64,000 bases of DNA, taken from Arthrobacter sp. StoSoilA2. GTDB taxonomy: Bacteria > Actinomycetota > Actinomycetes > Actinomycetales > Micrococcaceae. The notes beneath the pieces were generated by a model, which did not search any database, was not told the origin of the DNA, and saw only the letters and a list, made by a program, of their open reading frames with translations. This document shows positions 17,589 through 25,644 of the stretch, one piece after another; positions within the stretch are counted from its first letter, which is position 1, and each line of letters opens with the position of its first letter. The DNA is taken from contig NZ_AP024643.1 of assembly GCF_019977195.1 (NCBI RefSeq), positions 1,364,001 to 1,428,000 on the forward strand. The letters are read 5' to 3'. The position numbers and the translations under genes are program-made.

Positions 17589-18023
17589 ATGAGTGATGCA
17601 CCCCGCCTCCGCCACCAGGTCTGCTTTGCGCTGTATTCAGCGTCCAAAGCCGCGACGGCGGTCTACCGCCCCGTGCTGGACGAGCTGGGCCTGACCTATC
17701 CGCAGTACCTGGTGATGCTGGTCCTGTGGGAGCAGGAACCGCGCAGCGTGCGGGAACTTGGCGCCGAACTCGGGCTGGACTCCGGTACGTTATCGCCCCT
17801 CCTGAAGCGCCTTGAAGCCCTTGGTCTCCTTGAGCGCCACCGATCCGTTGAGGATGAACGCCGGGTGGATGTCGTCCTGACCGACGCCGGCAGGGAGTTG
17901 AGCACCCACGCCCAGGCCGTCCCCAAGCGCCTCGCTGATGCCGCGGGCCTGTCCCCGGACGAAATTGAGCAACTGCATGCGACGCTCGGCAAACTCACGG
18001 CGGCACTGCAGAAGTCACTCTGA
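17589..18023 (+). CDS. ohrR: MarR family regulator, OhrR type (organic hydroperoxide sensor)
   Basis: 144 residues from the ATG at 17589; upstream alternative starts fall within the operator palindrome and are unlikely. Winged-helix repressor: recognition region about 60-90 (SVRELGAELGLDSGTLSPLLKRLE) and wing VEDERRVDVVLT. The N-terminal RHQVCFALYSAS carries the peroxide-sensing Cys12; no other Cys is present, so it is a one-Cys OhrR like that of Bacillus. Directly upstream of ohr, the classical target. No Shine-Dalgarno is visible; the transcript may be leaderless. Confidence 0.9.
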   Translation: MSDAPRLRHQVCFALYSASKAATAVYRPVLDELGLTYPQYLVMLVLWEQEPRSVRELGAELGLDSGTLSPLLKRLEALGLLERHRSVEDERRVDVVLTDAGRELSTHAQAVPKRLADAAGLSPDEIEQLHATLGKLTAALQKSL

Positions 18024-18076
18024 CACTTCCAAAGCCACCCACAAGCCCTTTGATATCCAAGAGAAAAGGAAGATTC

Positions 18077-18508
18077 GTGAAGACTCTCTACACTGCCGAG
18101 GCTTTGGCCTCCGGCGAAGGCCGCGACGGCAACGCCCGCACCAACGACGGCAAGCTCGACGTCGCCCTCGCCAGCCCGGTTGAGCTCGGAGGCAACGGCC
18201 AGGGCACCAACCCCGAGCAGTTGTTCGCCGCCGGCTACGCGGCATGCTTCCACTCCGCCCTGCGCTTGGTGGGCCGCAAGGAACGCGTTGACCTCAGCGA
18301 TTCCGCCGTTGCCGCCAAGGTCCACTTCGGTGCACTCACCGACCGCGAGGGTTACGGCTTGGCCGCCGAGCTGGAGATCGCGCTGCCCGCCTTGGATCGC
18401 GACACCGCCGAGGAACTGATGGCCAAGGCCCACCAGATCTGCCCGTATTCCAACGCCACCCGCGGCAACATGGCAGTGGACCTCAAGCTCGTGGAGTTTG
18501 CAGCATGA
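18077..18508 (+). CDS. ohr: Organic hydroperoxide resistance peroxidase
   Basis: 143 residues from GTG 18077 with AAAGGAAG just upstream. Thiol peroxidase of the Ohr/OsmC fold that reduces organic hydroperoxides. Both reactive cysteines are in place: Cys57 in GYAACFHSAL and Cys122 in HQICPYSNATRGN. It follows ohrR by 53 bases and overlaps the next gene through ATGA, making a three-gene peroxide-response unit under the upstream OhrR palindrome. Confidence 0.95.
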   Translation: MKTLYTAEALASGEGRDGNARTNDGKLDVALASPVELGGNGQGTNPEQLFAAGYAACFHSALRLVGRKERVDLSDSAVAAKVHFGALTDREGYGLAAELEIALPALDRDTAEELMAKAHQICPYSNATRGNMAVDLKLVEFAA

Positions 18509-19530
18509 GCACTGCAACAACTGTCCTGCCAGTGGAAACCCGGGAAATCCAGCTCACCTCGCGTCCTGTCGGCCGCCCATCGCCGGAGAACTTCCGCCTG
18601 GCCGCCTCCGGGCTGCCGGACCTTCAGGACGGGCAGATCCTGGTCCGGAACCAGTTCATGTCCGTGGACCCCTATATGCGCGGGCGGATGAATGACGTCA
18701 AGTCCTACTCGGCACCTTTCCGCCTGGATGCAGCGCTCGACGGCGGTGCGGTAGGTGAGGTGATCGCGTCCAGGTCCGACGCGCACAAAGTGGGTGACGT
18801 CGTCGTGCATCAGCTGGGGTGGCGTGAGCACGCGGTGGTGCACGCGGCCGCGACAACCACCGTTCCAAGCGGCCTTGCTCCAACATCGGCATTCCTTGGT
18901 GCTTTGGGCATGACGGGCCTGACCGCTTATGCGGGCCTGCTCAAAGTTGCCGAGTTCAAAGAAGGCGATGTCGTCTTCGTGTCGGGAGCAGCGGGTGCTG
19001 TGGGATCCATGGTGGGCCAGATTGCGAAGGCGTCGGGAGCCGGCAAGGTGATCGGCAGTGCCGGTTCTGCCGGGAAGGTCGCCAGGCTGCTGGAGCTCGG
19101 CTTTGATGCCGCCTTCAACTACAACGATGGTCCCGTCCTTGAGCAGTTGCGTGAAGCTGCGGGGGAGCGCGGCATCGATGTGTACTTCGACAATGTTGGT
19201 GGCGAACACCTTGAAGCCGCCCTGGCTACGCTCACCGTGGGCGGGCGCGTTGCCATGTGTGGTGCCATTGCCCAATACAACTCCACCGAGCCGCCGGTTG
19301 CACCAAGGAACCTGGCCGTGGCGATTGGCAAGCAGCTGACACTGCGTGGATTCCTCGTTGGTGGCCAGCGTCAGCACGCGGCGGAATTCGCGGAGAAGAT
19401 GGCCGGTTGGCTGGCGGACGGAACGGTTCGCTACGACGAGACGATCGTGGACGGCCTGGAGAACGCACCACAGGCATTCATTGATTTGCTGGACGGCGCA
19501 AATACCGGAAAGATGCTCGTCCGGCTGTGA
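18505..19530 (+). CDS. NADPH-dependent MDR oxidoreductase (CurA/YncB-like)
   Basis: 341 residues, medium-chain reductase without the catalytic zinc ligands. N-terminal signature NQFMSVDPYMRGRM (about 52-65) and nucleotide fold GAAGAVGSMVGQIAK (about 160-174) match the leukotriene B4 12-hydroxydehydrogenase/CurA group, which reduces the double bond of enones and alkenals. Its ATGA overlap with ohr suggests cotranscription and a role in clearing lipid peroxidation aldehydes; that link is inference. A perfect hairpin follows. Confidence 0.87.
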   Translation: MSTATTVLPVETREIQLTSRPVGRPSPENFRLAASGLPDLQDGQILVRNQFMSVDPYMRGRMNDVKSYSAPFRLDAALDGGAVGEVIASRSDAHKVGDVVVHQLGWREHAVVHAAATTTVPSGLAPTSAFLGALGMTGLTAYAGLLKVAEFKEGDVVFVSGAAGAVGSMVGQIAKASGAGKVIGSAGSAGKVARLLELGFDAAFNYNDGPVLEQLREAAGERGIDVYFDNVGGEHLEAALATLTVGGRVAMCGAIAQYNSTEPPVAPRNLAVAIGKQLTLRGFLVGGQRQHAAEFAEKMAGWLADGTVRYDETIVDGLENAPQAFIDLLDGANTGKMLVRL

Positions 19531-19542
19531 TCTGCGGGGTGG

Positions 19543-19567
19543 GCCGGGTGTGACTTGCACACCCGGC
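19543..19567 (+). terminator. Hairpin after the ohr operon
   Basis: Perfect 10-bp stem, 19543-19552 with 19558-19567 (GCCGGGTGTG/CACACCCGGC), 5-base loop, 12 bases after the oxidoreductase stop. The T tract is poor. Confidence 0.65.
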
Positions 19568-19778
19568 TACTGCTTGGTAACAAAAGGTCAACAATCTGCC
19601 CTCGGGGGCCGGATTGTGCTACCTGCGTGTGGTCTGCGCCACTAGTGTTGGGGGTATCAAGGCGCTTCGGCGCAGTGCTGCGAACTTCAGTGAAAACAGA
19701 ATTTCTGCCTCGGGTATTCGAAACGGACACTCATTGACCATCCGTCGTAGCGCGACTCACTTTCTTCCTGGAGGAAAA

Positions 19779-20885
19779 TTGAAGAACCCACTGCGTTCCA
19801 CCCTTAAGCGCGGTTCAATGGCCGGAATTGCAACCGCAGGAGCCGCAGCGCTCTTGCTCAGCGGTTGCGGACAAGCTCCCGACGCCGGTTCGGGCGCCGC
19901 CACCAAGAGTGACTACATCGGCTGCATTGTGTCCGACTCCGGCGGATTCGATGACCAGTCCTTCAACCAGTCATCGTTCGAAGGCCTGCAGAAGTCCGAA
20001 AAGGACCTCGGCATCACCATGAAGTCGGCTGAGTCCAAGGCCAACAGTGATTACGAGACCAACCTGAATGGCATGATCTCCGCAGGCTGCAATATGACCT
20101 TCACTGTGGGCTTCCTTCTCGGCGATGCCACCAAGGCTGCCGCGGAGAAGAACCCGGACAAGCACTTCGCAATCATCGACTACTCGTACACGACCCCCGT
20201 CGCGAACGTGAAGCCCGTGGTCTACGACACCGCACAGGCCGCATACCTGGCTGGCTACGCAGCTGCCTCAGCAACCAAGACCGGCAAGGTGGGTACCTTC
20301 GGCGGCATCAAGCTTCCCACGGTCACCATTTTCATGGACGGCTTCTATGACGGCGTCCAGGCATACAACAAGGCCAAGGGCAAGTCCGTCCAGGTTGTCG
20401 GCTGGGACAAGACCAGCCAGGATGGCTCGTTCACGGGCGACTTCGAGAAGCAGGACACCGGCAAGCAGATCACCAAGAACCTCCTGGACCAGGGTGCGGA
20501 CATCGTCATGCCCGTAGCGGGCCCTGTAGGCAAGGGTGCCGGCGCGGCGCTGAAGGAAGCCAAGGCAGCCGGCAAGGACGTCAAGCTCATCTGGGTTGAC
20601 TCCGATGGTTACCTCACCGCCCCTGAGTACAAGGACCTCATGCTGACCTCCGTGGTCAAGCAGATGGGTCAAGCCGTGGAAGCCGTGGTGAAGGACGACA
20701 AGGAAGGCAAGTTCAGCAACGCAGCCTACGTTGGCACCCTGGCCAATGAGGGCGTCGCCATCGCCCCGTTCCACGACCTCGATTCCGCAGTATCCGCAGA
20801 CACCAAGTCCGAGCTCGACAAGCTGAAGGCGGACATCGTGTCCGGCAAGCTGGTTGTTGAATCGGCGGCAAGCCCTAAGAAGTAA
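19779..20885 (+). CDS. BMP family nucleoside-binding lipoprotein
   Basis: 368 residues from TTG 19779, chosen because GGAGG lies 4 bases upstream. Signal sequence leads to lipobox LLSGC, Cys30. Mature protein has the BmpA/PnrA pattern: GCIVSDSGGFDDQSFNQSSFEGL, GFLLGDATKAAAEKNPDKHFAIIDY and KVGTFGGIKLPTVTIFMDGFYDGV. These proteins feed purine or pyrimidine nucleosides to an ABC importer. The ATPase, both permeases and salvage enzymes follow directly, so a nucleoside substrate is well supported. Confidence 0.93.
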   Translation: MKNPLRSTLKRGSMAGIATAGAAALLLSGCGQAPDAGSGAATKSDYIGCIVSDSGGFDDQSFNQSSFEGLQKSEKDLGITMKSAESKANSDYETNLNGMISAGCNMTFTVGFLLGDATKAAAEKNPDKHFAIIDYSYTTPVANVKPVVYDTAQAAYLAGYAAASATKTGKVGTFGGIKLPTVTIFMDGFYDGVQAYNKAKGKSVQVVGWDKTSQDGSFTGDFEKQDTGKQITKNLLDQGADIVMPVAGPVGKGAGAALKEAKAAGKDVKLIWVDSDGYLTAPEYKDLMLTSVVKQMGQAVEAVVKDDKEGKFSNAAYVGTLANEGVAIAPFHDLDSAVSADTKSELDKLKADIVSGKLVVESAASPKK

Positions 20886-20900
20886 ACAATTCCTGGACGC

Positions 20901-20940
20901 GCCGCCAGTACCGAGTGCCGGTACTGGCGGCTCGTTTTTT
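20901..20940 (+). terminator. Terminator after the BMP lipoprotein gene
   Basis: Stem GCCGCCAGTACC (20901-20912) with GGTACTGGCGGC (20920-20931), 7-base loop, then CTCG and six T. Partial readthrough here would explain more binding protein than transporter, a common arrangement. Confidence 0.9.
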
Positions 20941-20948
20941 GCCCTGAC

Positions 20949-21033
20949 CAGCGCCTATTTTGGGGACCCCAGCGCCTATCTTGCTGGCCCTCGCAAGAAT
21001 AGGCTTCTGCTCAAAGCCAATGGCTTTGAGCAG
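20949..21033 (+). promoter_or_regulatory. Leader with direct repeats and a stem-loop before the nucleoside ABC genes
   Basis: CAGCGCCTAT occurs at 20949-20958 and 20970-20979, spaced 21 bases apart (two helical turns). It is followed by a perfect 12-bp inverted repeat, CTGCTCAAAGCC (21007-21018) and its complement at 21022-21033, with a 3-base loop. The ATPase gene starts at 21071. Operator or mRNA control function is inference. Confidence 0.5.
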
Positions 21034-21070
21034 TACGGCCGTCCCTCGGACTCAAAGAACGGTGGGAGTT

Positions 21071-22591
21071 GTGAAACTCGAATTGAAGGGGATCTCGAAA
21101 GCGTTCGGGACCTTCTACGCCAACCAAGACATCGACCTCGTGGTCGAACCCGGCCAGATCCATTGCCTCCTCGGCGAAAATGGCGCCGGAAAATCAACCC
21201 TCATGAACGTGCTGTACGGACTCTATGAACCGACGGCCGGACAAATCCTTATTGACGACAAGCCGGTCAACTTCCGGGGCCCAGGCGACGCCATGGCCGC
21301 CGGTATTGGCATGGTCCACCAGCACTTCATGCTGGTTCCTGTCTTCACAGTGGCCGAAAATGTGGCACTCGGAGCGGAGCCAACGTCCTTCGGCGGGGTC
21401 CTCAGCATTGACGAAACCCGGAAGAAGATCCGGGACATATCGCAGAAGTACGGCTTCCACGTCGATCCCGACGCCCTGGTGGAGGACCTGCCTGTCGGTG
21501 TCCAGCAGCGCGTCGAGATCATCAAGGCCCTGGTCCGCGAGGCCAAAGTGCTCATCCTGGATGAACCCACGGCAGTCCTCACGCCCCAGGAAACCGATGA
21601 ACTCCTGGACATCATGCGCCAACTCAAGGCAGGCGGAACATCCATCGTGTTCATTTCACACAAGCTGCGCGAAGTGAAGGCCGTCGCTGATGTCATCACG
21701 GTCATCCGTCGCGGCAAGGTAGTAGGAGATGCCCCACCTACGGCCTCGGCCACGGAACTTGCTTCCATGATGGTGGGCCGCCCGGTCAGCCTGACCTTGG
21801 ACAAAGCCACGGCCCAGCCCAAGGAAACCACGTTCGTGGTGAAGGACCTGACAGTCCGCGCCCCCAATGGAACCAACGTGGTTGACGGCATCAGCTTCGA
21901 CATCGCCCAAGGCGAGATCCTCGCCGTCGCGGGTGTCCAGGGCAACGGCCAGACGGAACTTACGGAGGCCATTCTCGGTATCCAGCCGCACGTTACGGGA
22001 TCCGTGACGCTGGACGGCAAGCAGCTCCTGGGCCTCCCGGTCAAGGACGTGCTGCGCTCCGGCGTCGGGTTCGTCCCGGAAGACCGCACAGTGGACGGCT
22101 TGGTGGGTCCCTTCTCTGTTGCCGAGAACCTGGTGCTGGACCTTTACGACCAAGCACCGTTCGCCAGCGGCATCAGCATGAAGCCCTCCAAGGTTGCAGA
22201 AAATGCCGAAGCGAAGATCCAGGAGTTCGATATCAGGACGCCTTCGGCGGGAGTAGCGGCCGGAACCTTGTCCGGCGGCAACCAGCAAAAAGTGGTCATG
22301 GCTCGTGAGCTCTCTAGGCCCTTGCGGCTGTTCATCGCAAGCCAGCCCACGCGTGGCGTGGATGTTGGCTCCATCGAATTCCTGCACAAACGCATAGTTG
22401 CCGAGCGGGACGTCGGAACACCCGTGATGATCATTTCCACGGAACTCGATGAAGTGATCGAACTCGCGGACAGGATCGCTGTCCTTTACAAGGGGAAGCT
22501 CGTGGGCATTGTCCCTGCCGGAACTCCCCGCGACACGCTCGGCCTGATGATGGCCGGCGTCGGCCCGGAAGGAGGCTCCCATGACGAGTAA
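21071..22591 (+). CDS. Nucleoside ABC transporter ATP-binding protein (double ABC domain)
   Basis: 506 residues starting at GTG 21071, with GGGAG upstream. Two fused ABC domains as in sugar and nucleoside CUT2-like importers. Domain 1: Walker A GENGAGKST at 35-43, signature LPVGVQQRVEI. Domain 2 (from about 253): degenerate Walker A GVQGNGQTE, strong signature LSGGNQQKVVMAREL. One site is thus probably non-hydrolytic, usual for this family. Overlaps the first permease gene by 11 bases. Confidence 0.95.
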   Translation: MKLELKGISKAFGTFYANQDIDLVVEPGQIHCLLGENGAGKSTLMNVLYGLYEPTAGQILIDDKPVNFRGPGDAMAAGIGMVHQHFMLVPVFTVAENVALGAEPTSFGGVLSIDETRKKIRDISQKYGFHVDPDALVEDLPVGVQQRVEIIKALVREAKVLILDEPTAVLTPQETDELLDIMRQLKAGGTSIVFISHKLREVKAVADVITVIRRGKVVGDAPPTASATELASMMVGRPVSLTLDKATAQPKETTFVVKDLTVRAPNGTNVVDGISFDIAQGEILAVAGVQGNGQTELTEAILGIQPHVTGSVTLDGKQLLGLPVKDVLRSGVGFVPEDRTVDGLVGPFSVAENLVLDLYDQAPFASGISMKPSKVAENAEAKIQEFDIRTPSAGVAAGTLSGGNQQKVVMARELSRPLRLFIASQPTRGVDVGSIEFLHKRIVAERDVGTPVMIISTELDEVIELADRIAVLYKGKLVGIVPAGTPRDTLGLMMAGVGPEGGSHDE

Positions 22592-23942
22592 CGACCAGAC
22601 CCCCAGTAAGGACCAAACCCCCGGTAAGGACCAGACTCCCGAGGAATCTGCCTCGGAAGTACGTGCGGCGGATGTCGCACTGGACACCGCTGGCGGCACG
22701 CTCGAACCGTCCATCGTTCCAGTGTCCTCGCAGAGCGGGGACACCGGTCACCGGCAAGCCAGCACGATGCGCAGAATCGTCATGGGCAACGGCTTCGTGT
22801 CAGTCCTGGCCGTTATCGTGGCGCTGTTCCTGGGCGGATTGCTCATTGCCAGCACGGACAAGAAGGTTTCCGAGAGCGCGGGTTACTTCTTCGCACGGCC
22901 CAGTGACTTCCTGCTGGCGCTGTGGAATGCCATGACCAAGAGCTATGTTGCACTGTTCCAGGGCTCGGTCTTCAACCCCCGCCAAGGACTCATGCCGCTG
23001 CTTGAAACGATGACGGTGGCCACGCCCCTGATTTGCGCTGGCCTGGGCGTTGCCCTGGCCTTCCGCGCAGGCCTGTTCAACATCGGTGCCCAGGGCCAGA
23101 TCATCATCAGCGCCACCTTGGCTGCCTATGTCGGCTTCACGTGGCACCTGCCCTTCGGGCTCCACCTGCTGGTGGTTATCATCATGGGCGTCCTCGGAGG
23201 CGCTGCATGGGGTGCGATTGTTGGAATCCTCAAAGCCAGGACCGGCGCACACGAGGTCATCGTGACAATCATGCTCAACTACGTCGCGCTGTTCCTTTTG
23301 GACTTCCTCCTGAACACGGCGGCCTTCCGGCGCCCGGGGGACAACAGCCCCATTTCACCCCGATTGGATGAGACTGCCACCTACCCCGTGCTCATCCCGG
23401 GTTCCCGGCTTCACCTGGGCTTCCTGGTGGCCGTCCTGCTGACATATGGCGTGTGGTGGATGCTGAACCGCTCCACTATTGGCTTTGAGTTCCGCGCTGT
23501 TGGTGCCAACCCCGTTGCCGCACGGACGGCCGGCGTCAAGGTACCCCGGGCCACCATCCTGGTGATGGCCTTCGCCGGCGCGCTCGCAGCCTTCGGCGGA
23601 GTTGCCCAGGTGGCGGGTACGGAAAAAGTCCTGACCGGTGGCATTGCAGCCCAGATCGGTTTCGATGCCATCACGGTTGCCCTGCTTGGCCGAAGCACTC
23701 CGTGGGGCACGTTCTTTGCGGGCCTCCTGTTTGGTGCTTTCCGGGCCGGTGCAGTCCAGATGCAGATCCAAACGGGCACGCCGATCGACATCGTGTTGGT
23801 GGTTCAATCGCTGATCGTCCTGTTCATCGCAGCACCGCCATTGATCAGGTCGATCTTCCGGCTTGAGCCCAAGAAGAAGAACAAGACAACGAAGGCGGCT
23901 CGGAAAGCTGTCCTTGCCAACGCCGCCGGAGGTGCCAAGTGA
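22581..23942 (+). CDS. Nucleoside ABC transporter permease (first)
   Basis: 453 residues. A hydrophilic N-terminal tail of about 60 residues, containing three copies of DQTP (about 5-20), is unusual for the family. Then about nine to ten membrane helices, with PLICAGLGVALAFRAGLFNIGAQGQ marking the BPD_transp_2 family (YufP/NupP-like). The C-terminus is Lys-rich. Start overlaps the ATPase stop; the next permease begins within its stop codon. Confidence 0.92.
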   Translation: MTSNDQTPSKDQTPGKDQTPEESASEVRAADVALDTAGGTLEPSIVPVSSQSGDTGHRQASTMRRIVMGNGFVSVLAVIVALFLGGLLIASTDKKVSESAGYFFARPSDFLLALWNAMTKSYVALFQGSVFNPRQGLMPLLETMTVATPLICAGLGVALAFRAGLFNIGAQGQIIISATLAAYVGFTWHLPFGLHLLVVIIMGVLGGAAWGAIVGILKARTGAHEVIVTIMLNYVALFLLDFLLNTAAFRRPGDNSPISPRLDETATYPVLIPGSRLHLGFLVAVLLTYGVWWMLNRSTIGFEFRAVGANPVAARTAGVKVPRATILVMAFAGALAAFGGVAQVAGTEKVLTGGIAAQIGFDAITVALLGRSTPWGTFFAGLLFGAFRAGAVQMQIQTGTPIDIVLVVQSLIVLFIAAPPLIRSIFRLEPKKKNKTTKAARKAVLANAAGGAK

Positions 23943-25228
23943 GCGCGACATCCACCGCCCCCATGGCGGGAGCAACAGCCTTGCCCGGACTTCGCCCCTC
24001 CTTGAAGGTCCCGGTTTCGCTCGGCGTCCTGGCACTCATTGCGCTCGTGTTCTTCGGCCTCATGGGTCCGGACCAGACAGCAGAGATGAAGATCAGCGAT
24101 CCCGGCGATGCCTTTGTCGTCCCGGCGCTGGCGATTCCAGGCCAGGTAGGTGGCATCGTCCTGGCCATCGTGCTCCTGGCCATGGCCGCTTACTCCATCT
24201 TCCTGTGGACGCGGGGAGAGCGATCACCCAAGTGGTTGCCCATCGCGTTTGCGGTGGTCTTCGTCTTCGCCTTGTTGGTATGGATTGTTGCCGGTGCGCG
24301 CCAGCCCTCAATCTCACTTGCCGGCCTGGTTGCGGGTTCGGTGACGTTGGCTGTTCCCTTGGTCTTTGGCTCCCTCTCCGGCGTCTTGTGCGAGCGGGTT
24401 GGCGTGGTCAACATTGCTATTGAAGGCCAGTTGCTCTTTGGAGCCTTCACCGCCGCCTTGGTGGCAACGGTGACCGGCAGCCCGTACGTCGGCCTGATTG
24501 CTGCCGCAGCCGCCGGCGCAATCGTGTCCATGGTCCTCGCCGTCTTCAGCATCAAATACCTCGTCAACCAGATCATTGTGGGCGTTGTCCTGAATGTGCT
24601 GGTCTCCGGCCTCACGGGCTTCCTGTTCGGCACCGTCATGGTTCCCAACAAGGAGCAGTTCAACACCCCTGGCCGCCTGGATATCCTGCCGATTCCGTTC
24701 CTTTCGGACATTCCCATCATTGGGCCCATCCTGTTCAAGCAGTCCATCGCGGGCTACCTCATGTATGTGGCCGTGGCCGTAGTTTGGTTCGGCCTGTTCA
24801 AGACCCGTTGGGGCCTGCGCGTCCGCGCTGTCGGCGAGCACCCGCAGGCTGCGGACACCCTGGGCATCAACGTCAACGCCACCCGTTTCTGGAACGTGAC
24901 GCTTGGCGGTGCGATCGCCGGCATCGGCGGTGCCGTGTTCACGCTGGTGACCATCGACTCGTTCACCAAGGAAATCTCCGGTGGCCGTGGCTTCATCGCC
25001 CTGGCAGCCTTGATCTTCGGACGGTGGAATCCGATCGGAGCCTTCCTCGCCTCCCTGCTGTTCGGTTTTGCGTACAACCTGCAATCGATTCTGGGCATCA
25101 TTGGTACCCCGGTTCCGAGCCAGTTCATGGCCATGCTGCCGTACCTGGTGACCATTTTCGCCGTCGCCGGTTTGGTGGGTAGGTCGCGGCCACCGGCTGC
25201 AAGCGGCATACCGTACGTGAAGGGTTGA
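23939..25228 (+). CDS. Nucleoside ABC transporter permease (second)
   Basis: 429 residues from GTG 23939, overlapping the preceding TGA. About ten hydrophobic segments; VFGSLSGVLCERVGVVNIAIEGQLL is the YufQ/NupQ-type signature and LRVRAVGEHPQAADTLGINV is the cytoplasmic loop motif of the family. Compared with bacillary relatives it has an extra N-terminal part (residues 1-120) with two or three additional helices. Pairs with the previous permease to form the channel. Confidence 0.92.
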   Translation: MSATSTAPMAGATALPGLRPSLKVPVSLGVLALIALVFFGLMGPDQTAEMKISDPGDAFVVPALAIPGQVGGIVLAIVLLAMAAYSIFLWTRGERSPKWLPIAFAVVFVFALLVWIVAGARQPSISLAGLVAGSVTLAVPLVFGSLSGVLCERVGVVNIAIEGQLLFGAFTAALVATVTGSPYVGLIAAAAAGAIVSMVLAVFSIKYLVNQIIVGVVLNVLVSGLTGFLFGTVMVPNKEQFNTPGRLDILPIPFLSDIPIIGPILFKQSIAGYLMYVAVAVVWFGLFKTRWGLRVRAVGEHPQAADTLGINVNATRFWNVTLGGAIAGIGGAVFTLVTIDSFTKEISGGRGFIALAALIFGRWNPIGAFLASLLFGFAYNLQSILGIIGTPVPSQFMAMLPYLVTIFAVAGLVGRSRPPAASGIPYVKG

Positions 25229-25230
25229 CG

Positions 25231-25644
25231 ATGCCGACTCTTCATGAGAGGCGCGTCGATTGGCATGCGCTGGAAGAAGCTGCAGTACAGGCCATGGAGC
25301 GGGCCTATGCCCCGTATTCCAAGTTCCCGGTGGGGGCTGCGGCCCTCACCGAGGACGGCCGGATTGTCAGCGGCTGCAACGTGGAGAACGCCAGCTATGG
25401 ACTGACGCTCTGCGCTGAGTGCGCGTTGGTGGGCCAGCTCCACATGACCGGTGGAGGCAGAATAGCGGCTTTCTACTGCGTCGATGGCGAAGGGAACGTC
25501 CTCATGCCGTGCGGGCGTTGCCGGCAGTTGCTCTACGAATTCCGGGCGCCCGGCATGCAGCTCATGACGACGCAGGGAATCAAGTCCATGGACCAGGTGC
25601 TGCCTGATGCCTTTGGTCCCGAAAACCTGGAGGAAAGCACGTGA
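25231..25644 (+). CDS. cdd: Cytidine deaminase
   Basis: 137 residues from ATG 25231 (GAAGGG upstream; a TTG at 25225 is less likely). Deaminates cytidine and deoxycytidine to uridine forms. Zinc site complete: Cys61 and catalytic Glu63 in LTLCAECAL, Cys94 and Cys97 in MPCGRCRQLL; CNVENASYG is also present. It lies 2 bases after the importer permease and overlaps deoA, so imported nucleosides pass straight into salvage. Confidence 0.96.
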   Translation: MPTLHERRVDWHALEEAAVQAMERAYAPYSKFPVGAAALTEDGRIVSGCNVENASYGLTLCAECALVGQLHMTGGGRIAAFYCVDGEGNVLMPCGRCRQLLYEFRAPGMQLMTTQGIKSMDQVLPDAFGPENLEEST

